Positions 53,899 through 63,381 of a stretch of 64,000 bases of DNA are shown in pieces (position 1 is the first letter of the stretch; each line of letters starts with the position of its first letter). The position numbers were made by a program, and so were the translations under genes. This DNA comes from Methanoplanus limicola DSM 2279 (GTDB taxonomy: Archaea > Halobacteriota > Methanomicrobia > Methanomicrobiales > Methanomicrobiaceae): the NCBI RefSeq assembly GCF_000243255.1, contig NZ_CM001436.1:1638957-1702956 (forward strand), given 5' to 3'. The notes beneath the pieces are model-generated. The model was not told the origin of the DNA, did not search any database, and worked only from the letters and a program-made list of their open reading frames with translations.

Positions 53899-55146
53899 TC
53901 ATCTGTCCTTATTTTCTATGAATCCGGATGCAAGAAGTGCAGATCCAACTGAACCGATATACTGTGAATGATGCGGAACGACAATATCTGTCTGTAGAAG
54001 TTTGCCCATCTCATGTACAAGGCCCTGAATAAGTGACGTACCTCCGACCATTATCACCGGTTCTTTAATGTCAACTTCCTGGAGCTGCTGTTCAAATACC
54101 TGCTCGGCAACACTCCGGCATGCGGCTGCGGCAACGTCCTGTTTTGTGTGACCTTCCGCAAGGGCGTTTACAAGGCTCTGGGTTCCAAAGACAATACAGT
54201 AGCTGTTCATTGGAACTTCACCTGACTGTCCCCCCATCGCAAGCGGACCGAGTTCTGTAATATCAACTCCAAGCCTCTTTGAAGTCATCTCAAGGAACCT
54301 TCCGGAAGCTCCGGCGCATATTCCTCCCATTGTAAAAGTGCCAGGAATTCCGTCCTGAACAGAGATTGCCTTATTATCCATCCCTCCAATATCAATGACA
54401 GTTGCTTCACCTTTCTGCCGGTCAGCAAGATATACAGCACCTTTTGAATTTACAGTTAGCTCTTCCTGAATCAGGTCTGCTTTAAGCTTATTGCCTATAA
54501 GATACCTGCCATATCCTGTTGTGCCGATTGCATCGACATCAGAGAGCTTAATTCCTGCTTCTTCAAGGGCATTTTCCATAACAGTTTTTGCACTGCCTAA
54601 TACCTCAGTTGTAGCTGTCCACCCTGTGCCGACAATCTCATTGTCTTTCATAACAACAGCTTTTGTCGTTGAAGAACCGGAATCAATGCCAAGAGTTATT
54701 CCTTCCTGAACTTCCCTTGCTAAAAGTGCCCTTCTTCTTGCAATTGTTGTTAAAGCTTCCATTCTTGTCAGGAGTGTTCCGGAAGTTGTCCTTTCAGTAA
54801 ATGAATAACTTACCACCGGAAGACTGGAGTTATTGTGGATATACCTTCTCAGTTCATTTCTGACGATTGCAGCTTCTGAGCATCTGAAGCATGTGGCAAT
54901 GAATACCGCATCTGCTTCCACGGATCCTTCCACAAGAGCCTTTGCCCTTGCAATTGCAAGTTTTAAGTCCCCGGACTTTGCCTCAAGACCGAATTCCTCA
55001 TATGCCTCTCTGATATCCTTTAATGTGACATCCGGAAAGAACATCTCTGCATTGACCATCTCGGCTGCATCATAGATCTCCTTCTGCACTCCGCTGTGTT
55101 CAGGGCCGCATGACAACTGCGCCACTCTTACAGGTTGATCATTCAC
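53899..55146 (-). CDS. Methanogenesis marker protein 15 (ASKHA ATPase/activator-like)
   Basis: 415 residues. An N-terminal domain (about 1-145) has conserved Cys in [13 protein letters not shown] and CFRCSEA. An actin/hexokinase-like ATPase domain resembles the 2-hydroxyacyl-CoA dehydratase activator: [10 protein letters not shown] at 153-162, DIGGMDNKA about 252-260, and CAGASGRF with Cys277, which in the activators binds a bridging [4Fe-4S] cluster. This points to ATP-driven electron transfer at very low potential, as needed to reduce Ni in F430 to Ni(I). The start is GTG at 55146 with GAGGTG 8 nt upstream; an ATG nearby is out of frame. It abuts the marker 5 stop codon directly. Confidence 0.92.
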   Translation of the reverse strand: MNDQPVRVAQLSCGPEHSGVQKEIYDAAEMVNAEMFFPDVTLKDIREAYEEFGLEAKSGDLKLAIARAKALVEGSVEADAVFIATCFRCSEAAIVRNELRRYIHNNSSLPVVSYSFTERTTSGTLLTRMEALTTIARRRALLAREVQEGITLGIDSGSSTTKAVVMKDNEIVGTGWTATTEVLGSAKTVMENALEEAGIKLSDVDAIGTTGYGRYLIGNKLKADLIQEELTVNSKGAVYLADRQKGEATVIDIGGMDNKAISVQDGIPGTFTMGGICAGASGRFLEMTSKRLGVDITELGPLAMGGQSGEVPMNSYCIVFGTQSLVNALAEGHTKQDVAAAACRSVAEQVFEQQLQEVDIKEPVIMVGGTSLIQGLVHEMGKLLQTDIVVPHHSQYIGSVGSALLASGFIENKDR

Positions 55147-55635
55147 TTATTCTTCACCTCTGGAATTTTCCTTACCGGCTGATTTCTCACCGGGCACCTC
55201 CAGGCTGTCAAGGAAGCCCTTAATATCTGCAACAAACTGTATCCCTTCCTCTTCATTCGACGGATAATTGAGGTCAAGCACAGGGATGTCTTCCCTTGTC
55301 CGTACCAGGTATTTTACAAGTTCATTTGTTCTGGCACATCCCATACAGCCAAAAGACAGGTCTGCGTCATTGATAATTATCGCAGCCTCTGCCTCATCAA
55401 TCATCGGGCCAAAGAGAGCCATTCTTCCCCTGACTCCGGCAGGAACTTCAACTGCTGCATATTTCAGGCCTTTTTTTGGGTCTTCCGGAGTCATCTGCAT
55501 AGGGGGTGAATCAAGTCCCGGAGTCTGTATCTTTTCCCTTACTGCAACTGCTGCTCCAAGGGGCTGATGTCCGAATCTCTCGACCATATCTGATAATATA
55601 AGGCTTGTTGATGGGTATATGAAAACTTTTGCCAT
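55147..55635 (-). CDS. Methanogenesis marker protein 5
   Basis: A 162-residue protein with the marker 5 pattern VFIYPSTSLILSDMVERFGHQPLG, EVPAGVRGRMALFGP and DLSFGCMGCARTNEL. The last contains a C-x-x-C pair at residues 97 and 100 that could ligate a metal cluster together with a partner. The gene occurs in nearly all methanogens but its function is unknown. It is cytoplasmic, with a Glu/Lys-rich C-terminal tail. It lies between marker 6 (2 nt upstream) and marker 15 (no gap) in the activation operon. Confidence 0.9.
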   Translation of the reverse strand: MAKVFIYPSTSLILSDMVERFGHQPLGAAVAVREKIQTPGLDSPPMQMTPEDPKKGLKYAAVEVPAGVRGRMALFGPMIDEAEAAIIINDADLSFGCMGCARTNELVKYLVRTREDIPVLDLNYPSNEEEGIQFVADIKGFLDSLEVPGEKSAGKENSRGEE

Positions 55636-55637
55636 TG

Positions 55638-56108
55638 TCAGGGCACCTCTGAATTAATAATATTTACAAGTTCTTCTGCCGGAAGCTTCTTCTTTTCAGT
55701 CAGAGTTTTTTCAGGATTATAATGATACTGATTACCATCTCTGCCGAGTTCCTCAAGACCTTTTGATATATATCTGACCAGACCGATTTCAAACTCATGG
55801 CCATAATATCCAGGTCTTGCACCTCCAAGATTTGCCCTGCATCTTCTTTTGTCTCCGGGCGGGTAGCCACGATCCTTGACAAAAATATGTGCCGGATCTT
55901 TTTTTCTTATTTCAGTTATAATCCTGGATACTTTGTTCTGCGGCCCTGTAATCTGAAGACCAAAGCATGTTTCTTTAATCATAACTCCTTCTGAGATTTC
56001 ATATGCAGCTGTTACAAGCATCTGGGGAGTCACATCCGGAGATTCAACAAATACATACTTTGTAACAGTACCTACAAATTCCGGGGTGTAATGTTTATCA
56101 GGAGGCAT
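55638..56108 (-). CDS. Methanogenesis marker protein 6
   Basis: 156 residues from the ATG at 56108 (MPPDKHYTPEFVG). A longer frame starting at TTG 56150 was rejected because GGAGG lies exactly 9 nt before the ATG at 56108 and the extra residues overlap marker 3 coding sequence. Family motifs are KYVFVESPDVTPQMLV, GLQITGPQ and the basic PPGDKRRCRANLGGARPGYYGHEFEIG. The start overlaps the end of the marker 3 gene by 11 nt, so translation is coupled. The function is unknown; it belongs to the set of proteins conserved with methyl-coenzyme M reductase. Confidence 0.9.
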   Translation of the reverse strand: MPPDKHYTPEFVGTVTKYVFVESPDVTPQMLVTAAYEISEGVMIKETCFGLQITGPQNKVSRIITEIRKKDPAHIFVKDRGYPPGDKRRCRANLGGARPGYYGHEFEIGLVRYISKGLEELGRDGNQYHYNPEKTLTEKKKLPAEELVNIINSEVP

Positions 56109-57651
56109 CTGATTTTTCCTCCATAATGTAAATCCGACTGCCTTCTTCAATAAATTTTAATTTATCTGTGTCAATCAGGCGGCCGATGACGTTTGTGGCA
56201 TTGAACGGCTCTGATGTAGGGCCAAAATCGCTGTTCGGTGCGGTTCTTATCCCAACAAGACCGCTGTTTTTCCTTGAGTCGTTTGTCATGGCAAGGGTAT
56301 AAGCCGGAATTTCACCTGACGGGTTGTTCTCGATATTAATCTTAGTGGTTTTGGGTATCTTTGGACTGAATAGATAAACATCTTCAAAATTGAGTGTTAC
56401 GGGCAGTTTTCCAATGCGGTACCACTTCAGCCCGGTCACTTCACGGAATATTTCGCATGTTTTTGGTGCATTCTCATCCCAGAGTTCAATTTTAAGAACC
56501 GATGACAAAGGAACGGTTTTAACTTCCACTGACCCTTCCTTTAACACCTCAAGTGTTGTAGCAGGGTTCTGGTCTGTTACAGCCCTCTCTTCATCTTCAG
56601 AATCAGAACTGAATGATATGCCGTATTTCAGTGCAGTCTCTTTTGCTTCTGTAAGGTTCATTCCGCGAAGGTCAATCTGGTCAGGGATGACTTTTACTGA
56701 AAACTGTTCATCCATGCCGGCAAGTTTTGCAATTTCAATACCATGTTCAACCTCTCCTACATGGGTATGTGACGGGCTGCTTGCAACACTTTTTTTATAG
56801 ATATATATACTGCCCTTCTGTTTTCCAGCTGTTCTGACAGTCACAGAACCTTCAAGTCTTGTTTTTTTAAACTCAAACGGGACGATGCTCTTCTTCATTC
56901 TCTCGTCCCTTATGAATGCACCTGCACTGAGGTTATTGACAAATCTGCCATCAGAATATGTCAGAAGGAGATGTTCAACACTGTTTGCTGATCTTGTGTC
57001 GATATTGTCATCAGAATACCCGGACGCACGTATGACTATTCTGGAAATTATCTCCATACCGTCTTCCAGTATCAGGTCCATATCCTGTGTGGTAAAAGAA
57101 GAAGACCTGTCAACCCTGCTGATTATCCTTTCAGCATTAATAATTCTGTCATTGACAGTCAGTTTTTCAACAACTGCCTTTCCGCTGACAATTTTTCCGA
57201 TAACTCCACCGGAGACATCTGATCCATGATCTGCAAAGTGAGGTATTTTTGAGAGAATAAGGAAGGATTTTTTCGGGTCATAGCCGGCACATCCCAGTAT
57301 TACATCATTATGGGCATATCTGTGATGCTTTTTATCCGGAATTATTCCGGCTGAAAAATTTCCGGCTGAAACACCATATCTGTCAGACCATCTGACAGGG
57401 TGAACATTTTCCGGTTCTGAAAAAAGATTTATAAAGCCTGCATCACCTGTGAGTTTATCAGCAGTCTCATTTAACTCAACTACTATCTCTCCGGCGGTAG
57501 TCAGAAGTCTGATACTTGCTGTTTCACTTTCATGAATGCCTGCTGGTTTAATTATGGCTACAGAAAACCCTTCCCTGAAATCAGGAAGTAAATCCCTGAG
57601 CCTGGATCCTTCTTTTATTTCTCTTATCTCACCGTCAAGGTGAATTTTCAT
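56098..57651 (-). CDS. Methanogenesis marker protein 3
   Basis: A 517-residue protein of the marker 3 family. A ubiquitin/ThiS-like N-terminal segment (about 1-60; MKIHLDGEIREIKEGSRLRDLLP) precedes a long central part with VGEVEHGIEIAKLAGMDEQFSVKVIPDQIDLRGM. The C-terminal half carries LWDENAPKTCEIFREVTGLKWYRIGKLPV, which resembles a cyclophilin-like fold. Marker 3 has been found with McrC, AtwA and markers 7 and 17 in the enzyme complex that activates methyl-coenzyme M reductase. It starts 12 nt after atwA and its end overlaps the marker 6 start, consistent with one transcript atwA-3-6-5-15-17-7. Confidence 0.92.
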   Translation of the reverse strand: MKIHLDGEIREIKEGSRLRDLLPDFREGFSVAIIKPAGIHESETASIRLLTTAGEIVVELNETADKLTGDAGFINLFSEPENVHPVRWSDRYGVSAGNFSAGIIPDKKHHRYAHNDVILGCAGYDPKKSFLILSKIPHFADHGSDVSGGVIGKIVSGKAVVEKLTVNDRIINAERIISRVDRSSSFTTQDMDLILEDGMEIISRIVIRASGYSDDNIDTRSANSVEHLLLTYSDGRFVNNLSAGAFIRDERMKKSIVPFEFKKTRLEGSVTVRTAGKQKGSIYIYKKSVASSPSHTHVGEVEHGIEIAKLAGMDEQFSVKVIPDQIDLRGMNLTEAKETALKYGISFSSDSEDEERAVTDQNPATTLEVLKEGSVEVKTVPLSSVLKIELWDENAPKTCEIFREVTGLKWYRIGKLPVTLNFEDVYLFSPKIPKTTKINIENNPSGEIPAYTLAMTNDSRKNSGLVGIRTAPNSDFGPTSEPFNATNVIGRLIDTDKLKFIEEGSRIYIMEEKSDAS

Positions 57652-57663
57652 TTAATTTACACC

Positions 57664-59274
57664 TCATACTTCAGAACGGGACATAATTTCGCGTTCTTCA
57701 TTGGTAAGGTATTCCAGAACTTCTTCCGTTTTTCCGATAGTTACTATCTTACCATGTCTCATCAACATCGCCCTGTCACATATATCCCTTACAAATTCCA
57801 TATCGTGGGAAACAACAATAAATGTCTCGTCCATCTCTTCACGTGCGTGCATTATGGAATGTTTGACATCTATCTTTGTAATTGGATCCATTGTTCCGGT
57901 TGGCTCATCAAGAAGAATAATTCTTGGTTCACGGATAAGCACCTGTGCAAGTGCAACACGGTGTTTCTCTCCTTCACTCAGCTGACTTGGGAGACGGTTC
58001 AGAATGTCCCTGCTCTTATCCTCGGTAAAACCGGCCATTTTAAGAGTGATTATTGCCTTTCTCATGGCAAGTTCTTTCGGGAATTCAAGGCCGATTGAAT
58101 CTGTCAGGTTATCCAGAATATTCCTGTGCGGGTAAAGATCATATTCCTGGTGAAGCAGACCAATGTAGCATTTTGCCCGACCGCGGAATTCTATTCCGGG
58201 CTTTGTCATATCTATCCACTGATCACCGATTCTGACATCCATGTTTCCGCCGGTAGGCTCAATAATCCCCGATATTATTCTTGACAGTGTAGTTTTTCCT
58301 GCGCCGCTTGTTCCTATTATACCAAAGATTTCTCTTTCGGCAACCTCAAAAGACACCCCGTCAACGGCTTTAATCATACCCCTGTCAACAGTAATATAGC
58401 GTTTGGTAACATCTTTTGCTTTAAGCAGATCTTTGCCGATATCAGGTTTATCAAAGCTCTCTTCATCGTTTGCATCTTTCAGAAACTCCCTGACAATTTC
58501 TTTGGAGTCGCCGATTCTTTTGATCTTACCATCTTCAAGAAATATTGCGCGTTTGCAGATGTCTTCAATTATCTCAGAGAAGTGAGAAGATACCACCATA
58601 CTCATACCGTTATTTACGGATGCCTCATGAAGCATCTCATGGACGATATTGGCAGTTCTGGGGTCAAGAGTTCCGGTAGGTTCATCTGCACATAATAAGA
58701 GTGGCTCTTTTGCAAGCTGCCTTGCAAGAACCACACGCTGTTTTTCTCCACCGGAGAGATCGCGGGCAATGTGCATCATCCTATGCGAGAGTCTTACTTC
58801 ATCAAGAAGATCTGCAGCTCTTGAAACCTGTTTTTCTGAAGGATAATTTACATCACTTAATGCGTGCATGACATTTTCTATTACCCTGTCATCACCATAA
58901 AGTGCAAATGACCTCTGAAACATTATCGCACTGCGGCGCATAATCCTTCTCTTCATCCCTGCGTTATTTTCATCCCAGAGATCAAAATCGCCTGAAATTA
59001 ATTTACTACCACATTTTGGGCATTTACTCCCTGCTTTGCTTTGCAGATCTGTATGTGGACATTTTTCACAGTATGATATATGGAAAATAATTCTGCCGGA
59101 AGTCGGCGGTGTGTCTACGCCCCTTATAAGATGCATCAGCACTGTTTTGCCTGCACCGCTTCTGCCTATTATTCCGACAATTTCCCCTTCTTCTATATCA
59201 AAATTTATATTGTCCAGAACCCTATGTCCATCAAAGTCCTTGCAAAGATTCTCAACCGTAACAAATGGTGCCAT
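57664..59274 (-). CDS. atwA: Methyl-coenzyme M reductase activation component A2 (AtwA), tandem ABC ATPase
   Basis: A 536-residue soluble protein with two ABC ATPase domains. The first has Walker A GRSGAGKT at 37-44, a zinc-ribbon-like insert with Cys69, 72, 85 and 88 (YCEKC...KCPKC), signature LSGGEKQR and Walker [12 protein letters not shown]. The second has Walker A GTSGAGKT near 319-326, signature LSEGEKHR and [10 protein letters not shown]. There are no membrane helices and no permease gene, so it is not a transporter. This architecture with the Cys insert is specific for AtwA, which supplies ATP-dependent activation of methyl-coenzyme M reductase. It heads the operon of marker proteins 3, 6, 5, 15, 17 and 7. 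Confidence 0.95.
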   Translation of the reverse strand: MAPFVTVENLCKDFDGHRVLDNINFDIEEGEIVGIIGRSGAGKTVLMHLIRGVDTPPTSGRIIFHISYCEKCPHTDLQSKAGSKCPKCGSKLISGDFDLWDENNAGMKRRIMRRSAIMFQRSFALYGDDRVIENVMHALSDVNYPSEKQVSRAADLLDEVRLSHRMMHIARDLSGGEKQRVVLARQLAKEPLLLCADEPTGTLDPRTANIVHEMLHEASVNNGMSMVVSSHFSEIIEDICKRAIFLEDGKIKRIGDSKEIVREFLKDANDEESFDKPDIGKDLLKAKDVTKRYITVDRGMIKAVDGVSFEVAEREIFGIIGTSGAGKTTLSRIISGIIEPTGGNMDVRIGDQWIDMTKPGIEFRGRAKCYIGLLHQEYDLYPHRNILDNLTDSIGLEFPKELAMRKAIITLKMAGFTEDKSRDILNRLPSQLSEGEKHRVALAQVLIREPRIILLDEPTGTMDPITKIDVKHSIMHAREEMDETFIVVSHDMEFVRDICDRAMLMRHGKIVTIGKTEEVLEYLTNEEREIMSRSEV

Positions 59275-59458
59275 AAGATTAATCCTCTAAATAATAACTG
59301 TTTTATGATAATAATAATACTACTCCTTCTGGATTGTCTGTTAACATCAGTCTGATGTGTCAGTGTATCAAAATAATTCCGGAGAGTATCAACTTATCTT
59401 TTGTAGATGAAAAATTGTCTTTAAAATTTAAAATAGTTTATATTGGACTCTGAAGAAT

Positions 59459-60289
59459 TCAATTTTTTTTGAAATCCCGCCCATTGATTGCATTTTCTGC
59501 GATATTTTTAATTTCACTCACATCATTTATAATAATGTCTGCTGCTTCAATAAGTTTATTTGGCTTATTCTTATTTTGCTGACATGTAAGAACTGAAATA
59601 TCTGCTTCTCTTAGTGCTGGAATATCATTTACTCCGTCCCCAACCATAATTACAGTATCATATTCACATTTCAGATCTTTTATGACCTGTGCTTTTATTG
59701 ACGGCGTAGCAACACCGTGTATATTGTCATGGGCAATACCAAGATAGTCAGCCATTCTGACCAGTTTGTCTGTTCTGTCTCCTGATGCTACATATGTTGC
59801 AACTCCCATCTTATGTAAATCGGAGACTGCCTCTTTTGCATTTGAAAAAGGCCGCCCTCCGGAAGTTATAGTAAATTCAATTCCCTTAAGGTTCCGGTTA
59901 ACGATAACACCACTGTTCATAGCAACAATCGGTAGTTTTTTGCAACAGTTCCAGACTTTTTTTATACATACCTGGAGATCTGAAATTCTGGCGAATTCAT
60001 CATTCAGAAGATATTCTGAGACTTCTTCATGCGTAACTATACCGTTTGAACAGGCAATTCCAAATTTTATACCTTCTTTTTTCATATAATCAGAGAGAAG
60101 TGTATCAGACGGCGTCTCAAATATATTCAGCGAGTGTGCGTAAAGAAGAATCAGTGATCGTCCCTCTTTGGAACATGTGAGCATTGTACTTTCTACACCC
60201 GTCTTCATTTTCCTGGACCTTACATCCATCGCTACACGGTAAGTATATAATAGAGTGCCTGCACTGTCAAAAACAATAGCGACTTTCAT
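59459..60289 (-). CDS. HAD-superfamily hydrolase, soluble P-type-ATPase-like
   Basis: 276 residues. Motif I FDSAGTL is at about 7-13, where Asp8 is the nucleophile but the usual second Asp is Ala. Motif II VASGDRTDK is near 169-177, a Lys-containing stretch follows (IKAQVIKDLK), and motif III GDGVNDIPAL is near 217-226. The GDGVND form and the overall layout resemble the phosphorylation and nucleotide-binding part of P-type ATPases without membrane helices, like archaeal proteins described as soluble P-type ATPase-like. The loss of the acid/base Asp in DxD is also seen in P-type ATPases (DKTGT). The substrate is unknown. It is divergent from rbcL and 184 nt from atwA. Confidence 0.82.
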   Translation of the reverse strand: MKVAIVFDSAGTLLYTYRVAMDVRSRKMKTGVESTMLTCSKEGRSLILLYAHSLNIFETPSDTLLSDYMKKEGIKFGIACSNGIVTHEEVSEYLLNDEFARISDLQVCIKKVWNCCKKLPIVAMNSGVIVNRNLKGIEFTITSGGRPFSNAKEAVSDLHKMGVATYVASGDRTDKLVRMADYLGIAHDNIHGVATPSIKAQVIKDLKCEYDTVIMVGDGVNDIPALREADISVLTCQQNKNKPNKLIEAADIIINDVSEIKNIAENAINGRDFKKN

Positions 60290-60423
60290 AAAAATTCCTG
60301 TAATATTAAAGAGTCTGTTGGAATACTAATCATTCTTTTCATTATTCCGCGTGAATTTATACGCATCAGTAATCTAAGGTGTTTTGTATTTTCAGGAAGT
60401 GATATTTTTGCAGAACCTCAATA

Positions 60424-60434
60424 ATATTTTAATA
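60424..60434 (+). promoter_or_regulatory. TATA-type promoter element of rbcL
   Basis: ATATTTTAATA lies about 30 bases before the rbcL ATG at 60459, and no convincing ribosome binding site precedes that ATG. This fits an archaeal promoter producing a leaderless or nearly leaderless mRNA. Confidence 0.45.
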
Positions 60435-60458
60435 CCTTGCCGGTAATGGTAAATTACT

Positions 60459-61664
60459 ATGTCTGATCTATTCTCATATTATTACTTCAGGCCACGCAGC
60501 GATACAAAACCTGAGGATGCGGCAATAGCAATTGCTGAAGAAGAGACAACAGGTACATGGACTGATCTTAAAACAAGAAAGGATTATGTAAAAGCTCTTG
60601 ACGGGAGCGTTGAGGAACTTCATGCAGAGGGAGACGGGTATGTCGCAAAAATACGCTATCCTGCTGAGATTTTTGAACCTGGAAATATACCTCAGTATCT
60701 AAGTGTTTTTGCCGGAAATCTTTTTGGACTTGGAAGACTTGACGCTGTGCGTCTTCTGGATATTGACATTCCTGAAAAACTTGCCTGCTTTGAAGGACCT
60801 CTTTTTGGTATGAAAGGTGTCAGGAGGCTTATCGGTACAGATAAATCCGGAAGACCGCATGTCGGAACTATTATTAAACCAAAGGTTGGCCTGACTCCAA
60901 AAGATACTGCTGAAGTTGCATATAATGCCGCTGTTGGTGGTGTAGATTTCATTAAAGATGATGAAACACTGACAGACCAGGCATTTTGTCCAATGGATGA
61001 GAGAATTGAGGCAGTTATGGGGAAAATTGACAGGGCACAGGGTGAAACAGGCAGGAAAATCCTTTATGCTGTCAATATCTCTGACCGTGCTGACAGAATA
61101 GTAGAGCGTGCTGAAAGAGCACTTGAGCATGGTGCAAACACACTTATGGTTGATGTAATCACCTGCGGTTATTCGGCGCTTCAGGCACTATCAGAAGAGA
61201 TGAAAATAAATGTACCGGTTCATGTTCACCGGACAATGCATGGTGCAATGACCAGAATGCCAGAACACGGTATTGCAATGAGGCCGCTTGCAAGACTTGT
61301 CCGCCTTTCAGGCGGGGACCAGCTGCATACCGGAACTATAAGTGGAAAGATGGGCCATTCACCCGAAGAGCTTAAAAGGGACAACGAAATATTGAAAGAA
61401 GATTATTTCGGGCTGAAACCTGTTTTTCCGGTGGCAAGCGGCGGGTTGCATCCGGGAAAGGTTCACGCTGAAATATCAGGACTTGGCTGTGATATTGTTC
61501 TGCAGGCCGGAGGTGGTATTCACGGGCACCCTGATGGGACTGAATCAGGTGCGCGTGCAATGAGGCAGGCAGTGGATGCATATATGGAGGGTTTAACGGC
61601 ACAGGAATATGCAAAAGACCACACAGAACTTAGAAAGGCTCTGGAGAAGTGGGGTGTTCGTTAA
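60459..61664 (+). CDS. rbcL: Type III ribulose-bisphosphate carboxylase large chain
   Basis: A 401-residue archaeal (form III) RuBisCO, shorter than plant forms. Active-site elements: GTIIKPK at 136-142 (catalytic Lys140), GGVDFIKDDE at 160-169 with Lys166 as the carbamylated residue, HVHRTMHGAM with substrate-binding residues, and loop 6 GTISGKMGH with the mobile Lys. In archaea this enzyme takes ribulose-1,5-bisphosphate made from AMP through AMP phosphorylase and ribose-1,5-bisphosphate isomerase, or joins a reductive hexulose-phosphate route in some Methanomicrobiales. It yields two 3-phosphoglycerate. No small subunit or phosphoribulokinase gene is nearby, as usual. It is transcribed alone. 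Confidence 0.95.
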   Translation: MSDLFSYYYFRPRSDTKPEDAAIAIAEEETTGTWTDLKTRKDYVKALDGSVEELHAEGDGYVAKIRYPAEIFEPGNIPQYLSVFAGNLFGLGRLDAVRLLDIDIPEKLACFEGPLFGMKGVRRLIGTDKSGRPHVGTIIKPKVGLTPKDTAEVAYNAAVGGVDFIKDDETLTDQAFCPMDERIEAVMGKIDRAQGETGRKILYAVNISDRADRIVERAERALEHGANTLMVDVITCGYSALQALSEEMKINVPVHVHRTMHGAMTRMPEHGIAMRPLARLVRLSGGDQLHTGTISGKMGHSPEELKRDNEILKEDYFGLKPVFPVASGGLHPGKVHAEISGLGCDIVLQAGGGIHGHPDGTESGARAMRQAVDAYMEGLTAQEYAKDHTELRKALEKWGVR

Positions 61665-61867
61665 TTCAGAACCACAGAACATTATCATAATCTACATTAT
61701 TATTTTACGACATTATATTCTTGCTTTAGTATTTTGGCGGCACCTGTATGTTTTTTTCTGTATTGACAAGTGTCCATCTGTGGATGCCGGCACTATAAAT
61801 ACTGAAAAAAAAGTATGTAAATAAATTGATTAATTTTAGGGACAAATACGTAAACAGGGTTTTTTAA

Positions 61868-62692
61868 ATGGAGATATTCTTTACAAAACTGCAGGGTAAC
61901 GGTAATGATTTCATTTTAATTGATGAGATGAAAGAGAATATAATTCCGGATCTGATGAAGGGGCAGTTTGCCGGATTATACTGCGACCGCAGGTATGGTA
62001 TAGGTGCAGACGGAGTCTTATTTGTATCCGGATCTGAAGTTGCAGATGTAAGAATGAGACTTTTTCAGCCCGATGAAAGTGAGGCCGAGATGTGCGGCAA
62101 TGGCATCCGCTGCCTTGCAAAATATGCCTTCGATATGGAATATGTTAAGGCTAACTGCACAATTGAGACTGAGTCCGGAGTTCTCTCTGTTGATATGGAG
62201 TATGATTCCGAAGGTGAATTTTCGGCAGTTATAGACATGGGTGAAATTATCTTTGAGAGAACACGGATACCGGCAGCAGGATCAGGAAACTATTGCGAGG
62301 AGATTGACGGCAGGACCGTGTATGCTGTGAATACAGGAGTGCCCCATGCCGTAGTCTTCACCGGGGACCTTAACATTCTGCCCGTGTGTGAAATAGCACC
62401 AAAGATAAGACACCATGAATCATTTCCAAAAGGGGCAAATGTAAATTTTGTAGAGATCACAGGCAAAGATGAAATTGCCATCCGGACATTTGAAAGAGGC
62501 GTTGAGGACGAAACATTCAGCTGCGGTACAGGATCAACAGCCTCTGCCGCAGTTGCAAATTATCTTAACAAAACCGGGAATGTGGTCAGTGTCACAACAA
62601 AAGGCGGTCCGCTGACGATATTTATAGATGACGGAAGGGCAAGAATGAAGGGGCCTGCTGTTACAGTATTTAAGGGTTCGATATCTTTTTAA
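61868..62692 (+). CDS. dapF: Diaminopimelate epimerase
   Basis: A 274-residue cofactor-free epimerase of two similar halves. The two catalytic cysteines are Cys76 in EMCGNGIRC and Cys219 in FSCGTGST. The N-terminal FFTKLQGNGNDFILID and PDESEAEM are standard. It converts LL- to meso-diaminopimelate, the last step before decarboxylation to lysine. Most methanogens lack peptidoglycan, so lysine is the purpose. A TATA-like CTATAAATAC near 61790 suggests a leader of about 50 bases. The last 23 bases overlap the 3' end of the convergent radB gene. Confidence 0.95.
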   Translation: MEIFFTKLQGNGNDFILIDEMKENIIPDLMKGQFAGLYCDRRYGIGADGVLFVSGSEVADVRMRLFQPDESEAEMCGNGIRCLAKYAFDMEYVKANCTIETESGVLSVDMEYDSEGEFSAVIDMGEIIFERTRIPAAGSGNYCEEIDGRTVYAVNTGVPHAVVFTGDLNILPVCEIAPKIRHHESFPKGANVNFVEITGKDEIAIRTFERGVEDETFSCGTGSTASAAVANYLNKTGNVVSVTTKGGPLTIFIDDGRARMKGPAVTVFKGSISF

Positions 62693-63347
62693 TCCCTTTT
62701 TCTGTTATTTCAAACCGAAAAGATTCTCCCTCCGGTTTTGAGCGGTGTTTTTCAAGAACAGCTTTTCTTGAGTTATTATCCCTTTCTATTCTGACGATCA
62801 CCTTTGAAATATGTCTTAGTGATGTCCCTCCAAGGCCTGACAGCCTGTCTGTATCAATGTCAGTATAGACCTGATTTGTTACAATTACGGGGATATCATA
62901 TCTTCTTGAATAAGCCAGAAGTTTAATCAGCTGCTGCGACAGCTGCCTCTGCACATCTCCGGAACCTGCGGCATTCACCCTGTACAGTGCCGTAATAGAA
63001 TCAAGAATAATCAGCCCGGTGCTTTTTTTCTCCAGGATTTCCCTGCACTGGTCGATCATAATACTCTGCTCCCTGAAGTCACATGGTTCAAATAAAATGA
63101 TATTAGCAGCCATTTCAGTGGCATTTTCTCCGGCAATCTGCCTGTACCGCTCTGCTGAAAAACCTTCCGAGTCTATGTATATAACTGAACCCCCGGACTT
63201 AAGGACACTTACAGCACTCATGAGACAGAAGGTGCTTTTACCTCCTGCAGGTTCGCCATAATATTGTGTAATTACTCTTTTCTCCAGACCTCCGCCTATA
63301 AGTTCGTCAAGTACGTCTGAGCCTGTATGTATCTTTGAAATATCCAT
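62670..63347 (-). CDS. radB: DNA repair and recombination protein RadB
   Basis: A 225-residue RecA/RadA-family paralogue consisting of the ATPase core only. Walker A GEPAGGKS is at 31-38, Walker B LIILDSITALYRV about 105-117, QLSQQLIKLLAYSRRYDIPVIVTNQVY about 133-160, and L2-like SGLGGTSLRHISKVIV. The missing N-terminal helix-hairpin-helix domain and the start at ISKIHTGSDVLDELIGGGLE distinguish it from RadA. RadB is a euryarchaeal accessory factor of homologous recombination that assists RadA. Its gene is 34 nt downstream of the larC-like gene on the same strand, and its 3' end overlaps dapF. Confidence 0.95.
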   Translation of the reverse strand: MDISKIHTGSDVLDELIGGGLEKRVITQYYGEPAGGKSTFCLMSAVSVLKSGGSVIYIDSEGFSAERYRQIAGENATEMAANIILFEPCDFREQSIMIDQCREILEKKSTGLIILDSITALYRVNAAGSGDVQRQLSQQLIKLLAYSRRYDIPVIVTNQVYTDIDTDRLSGLGGTSLRHISKVIVRIERDNNSRKAVLEKHRSKPEGESFRFEITEKGIKKISNP

Positions 63348-63381
63348 GGTTTACTTTCCGTTAAAAAAATATATTATTCAT

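Noticed and set aside
57664-59274. Interpreting the tandem ABC protein as a nickel/peptide transporter ATPase
   Set aside because: No permease gene is adjacent, and the Cys insert plus the marker-protein neighbours identify AtwA.
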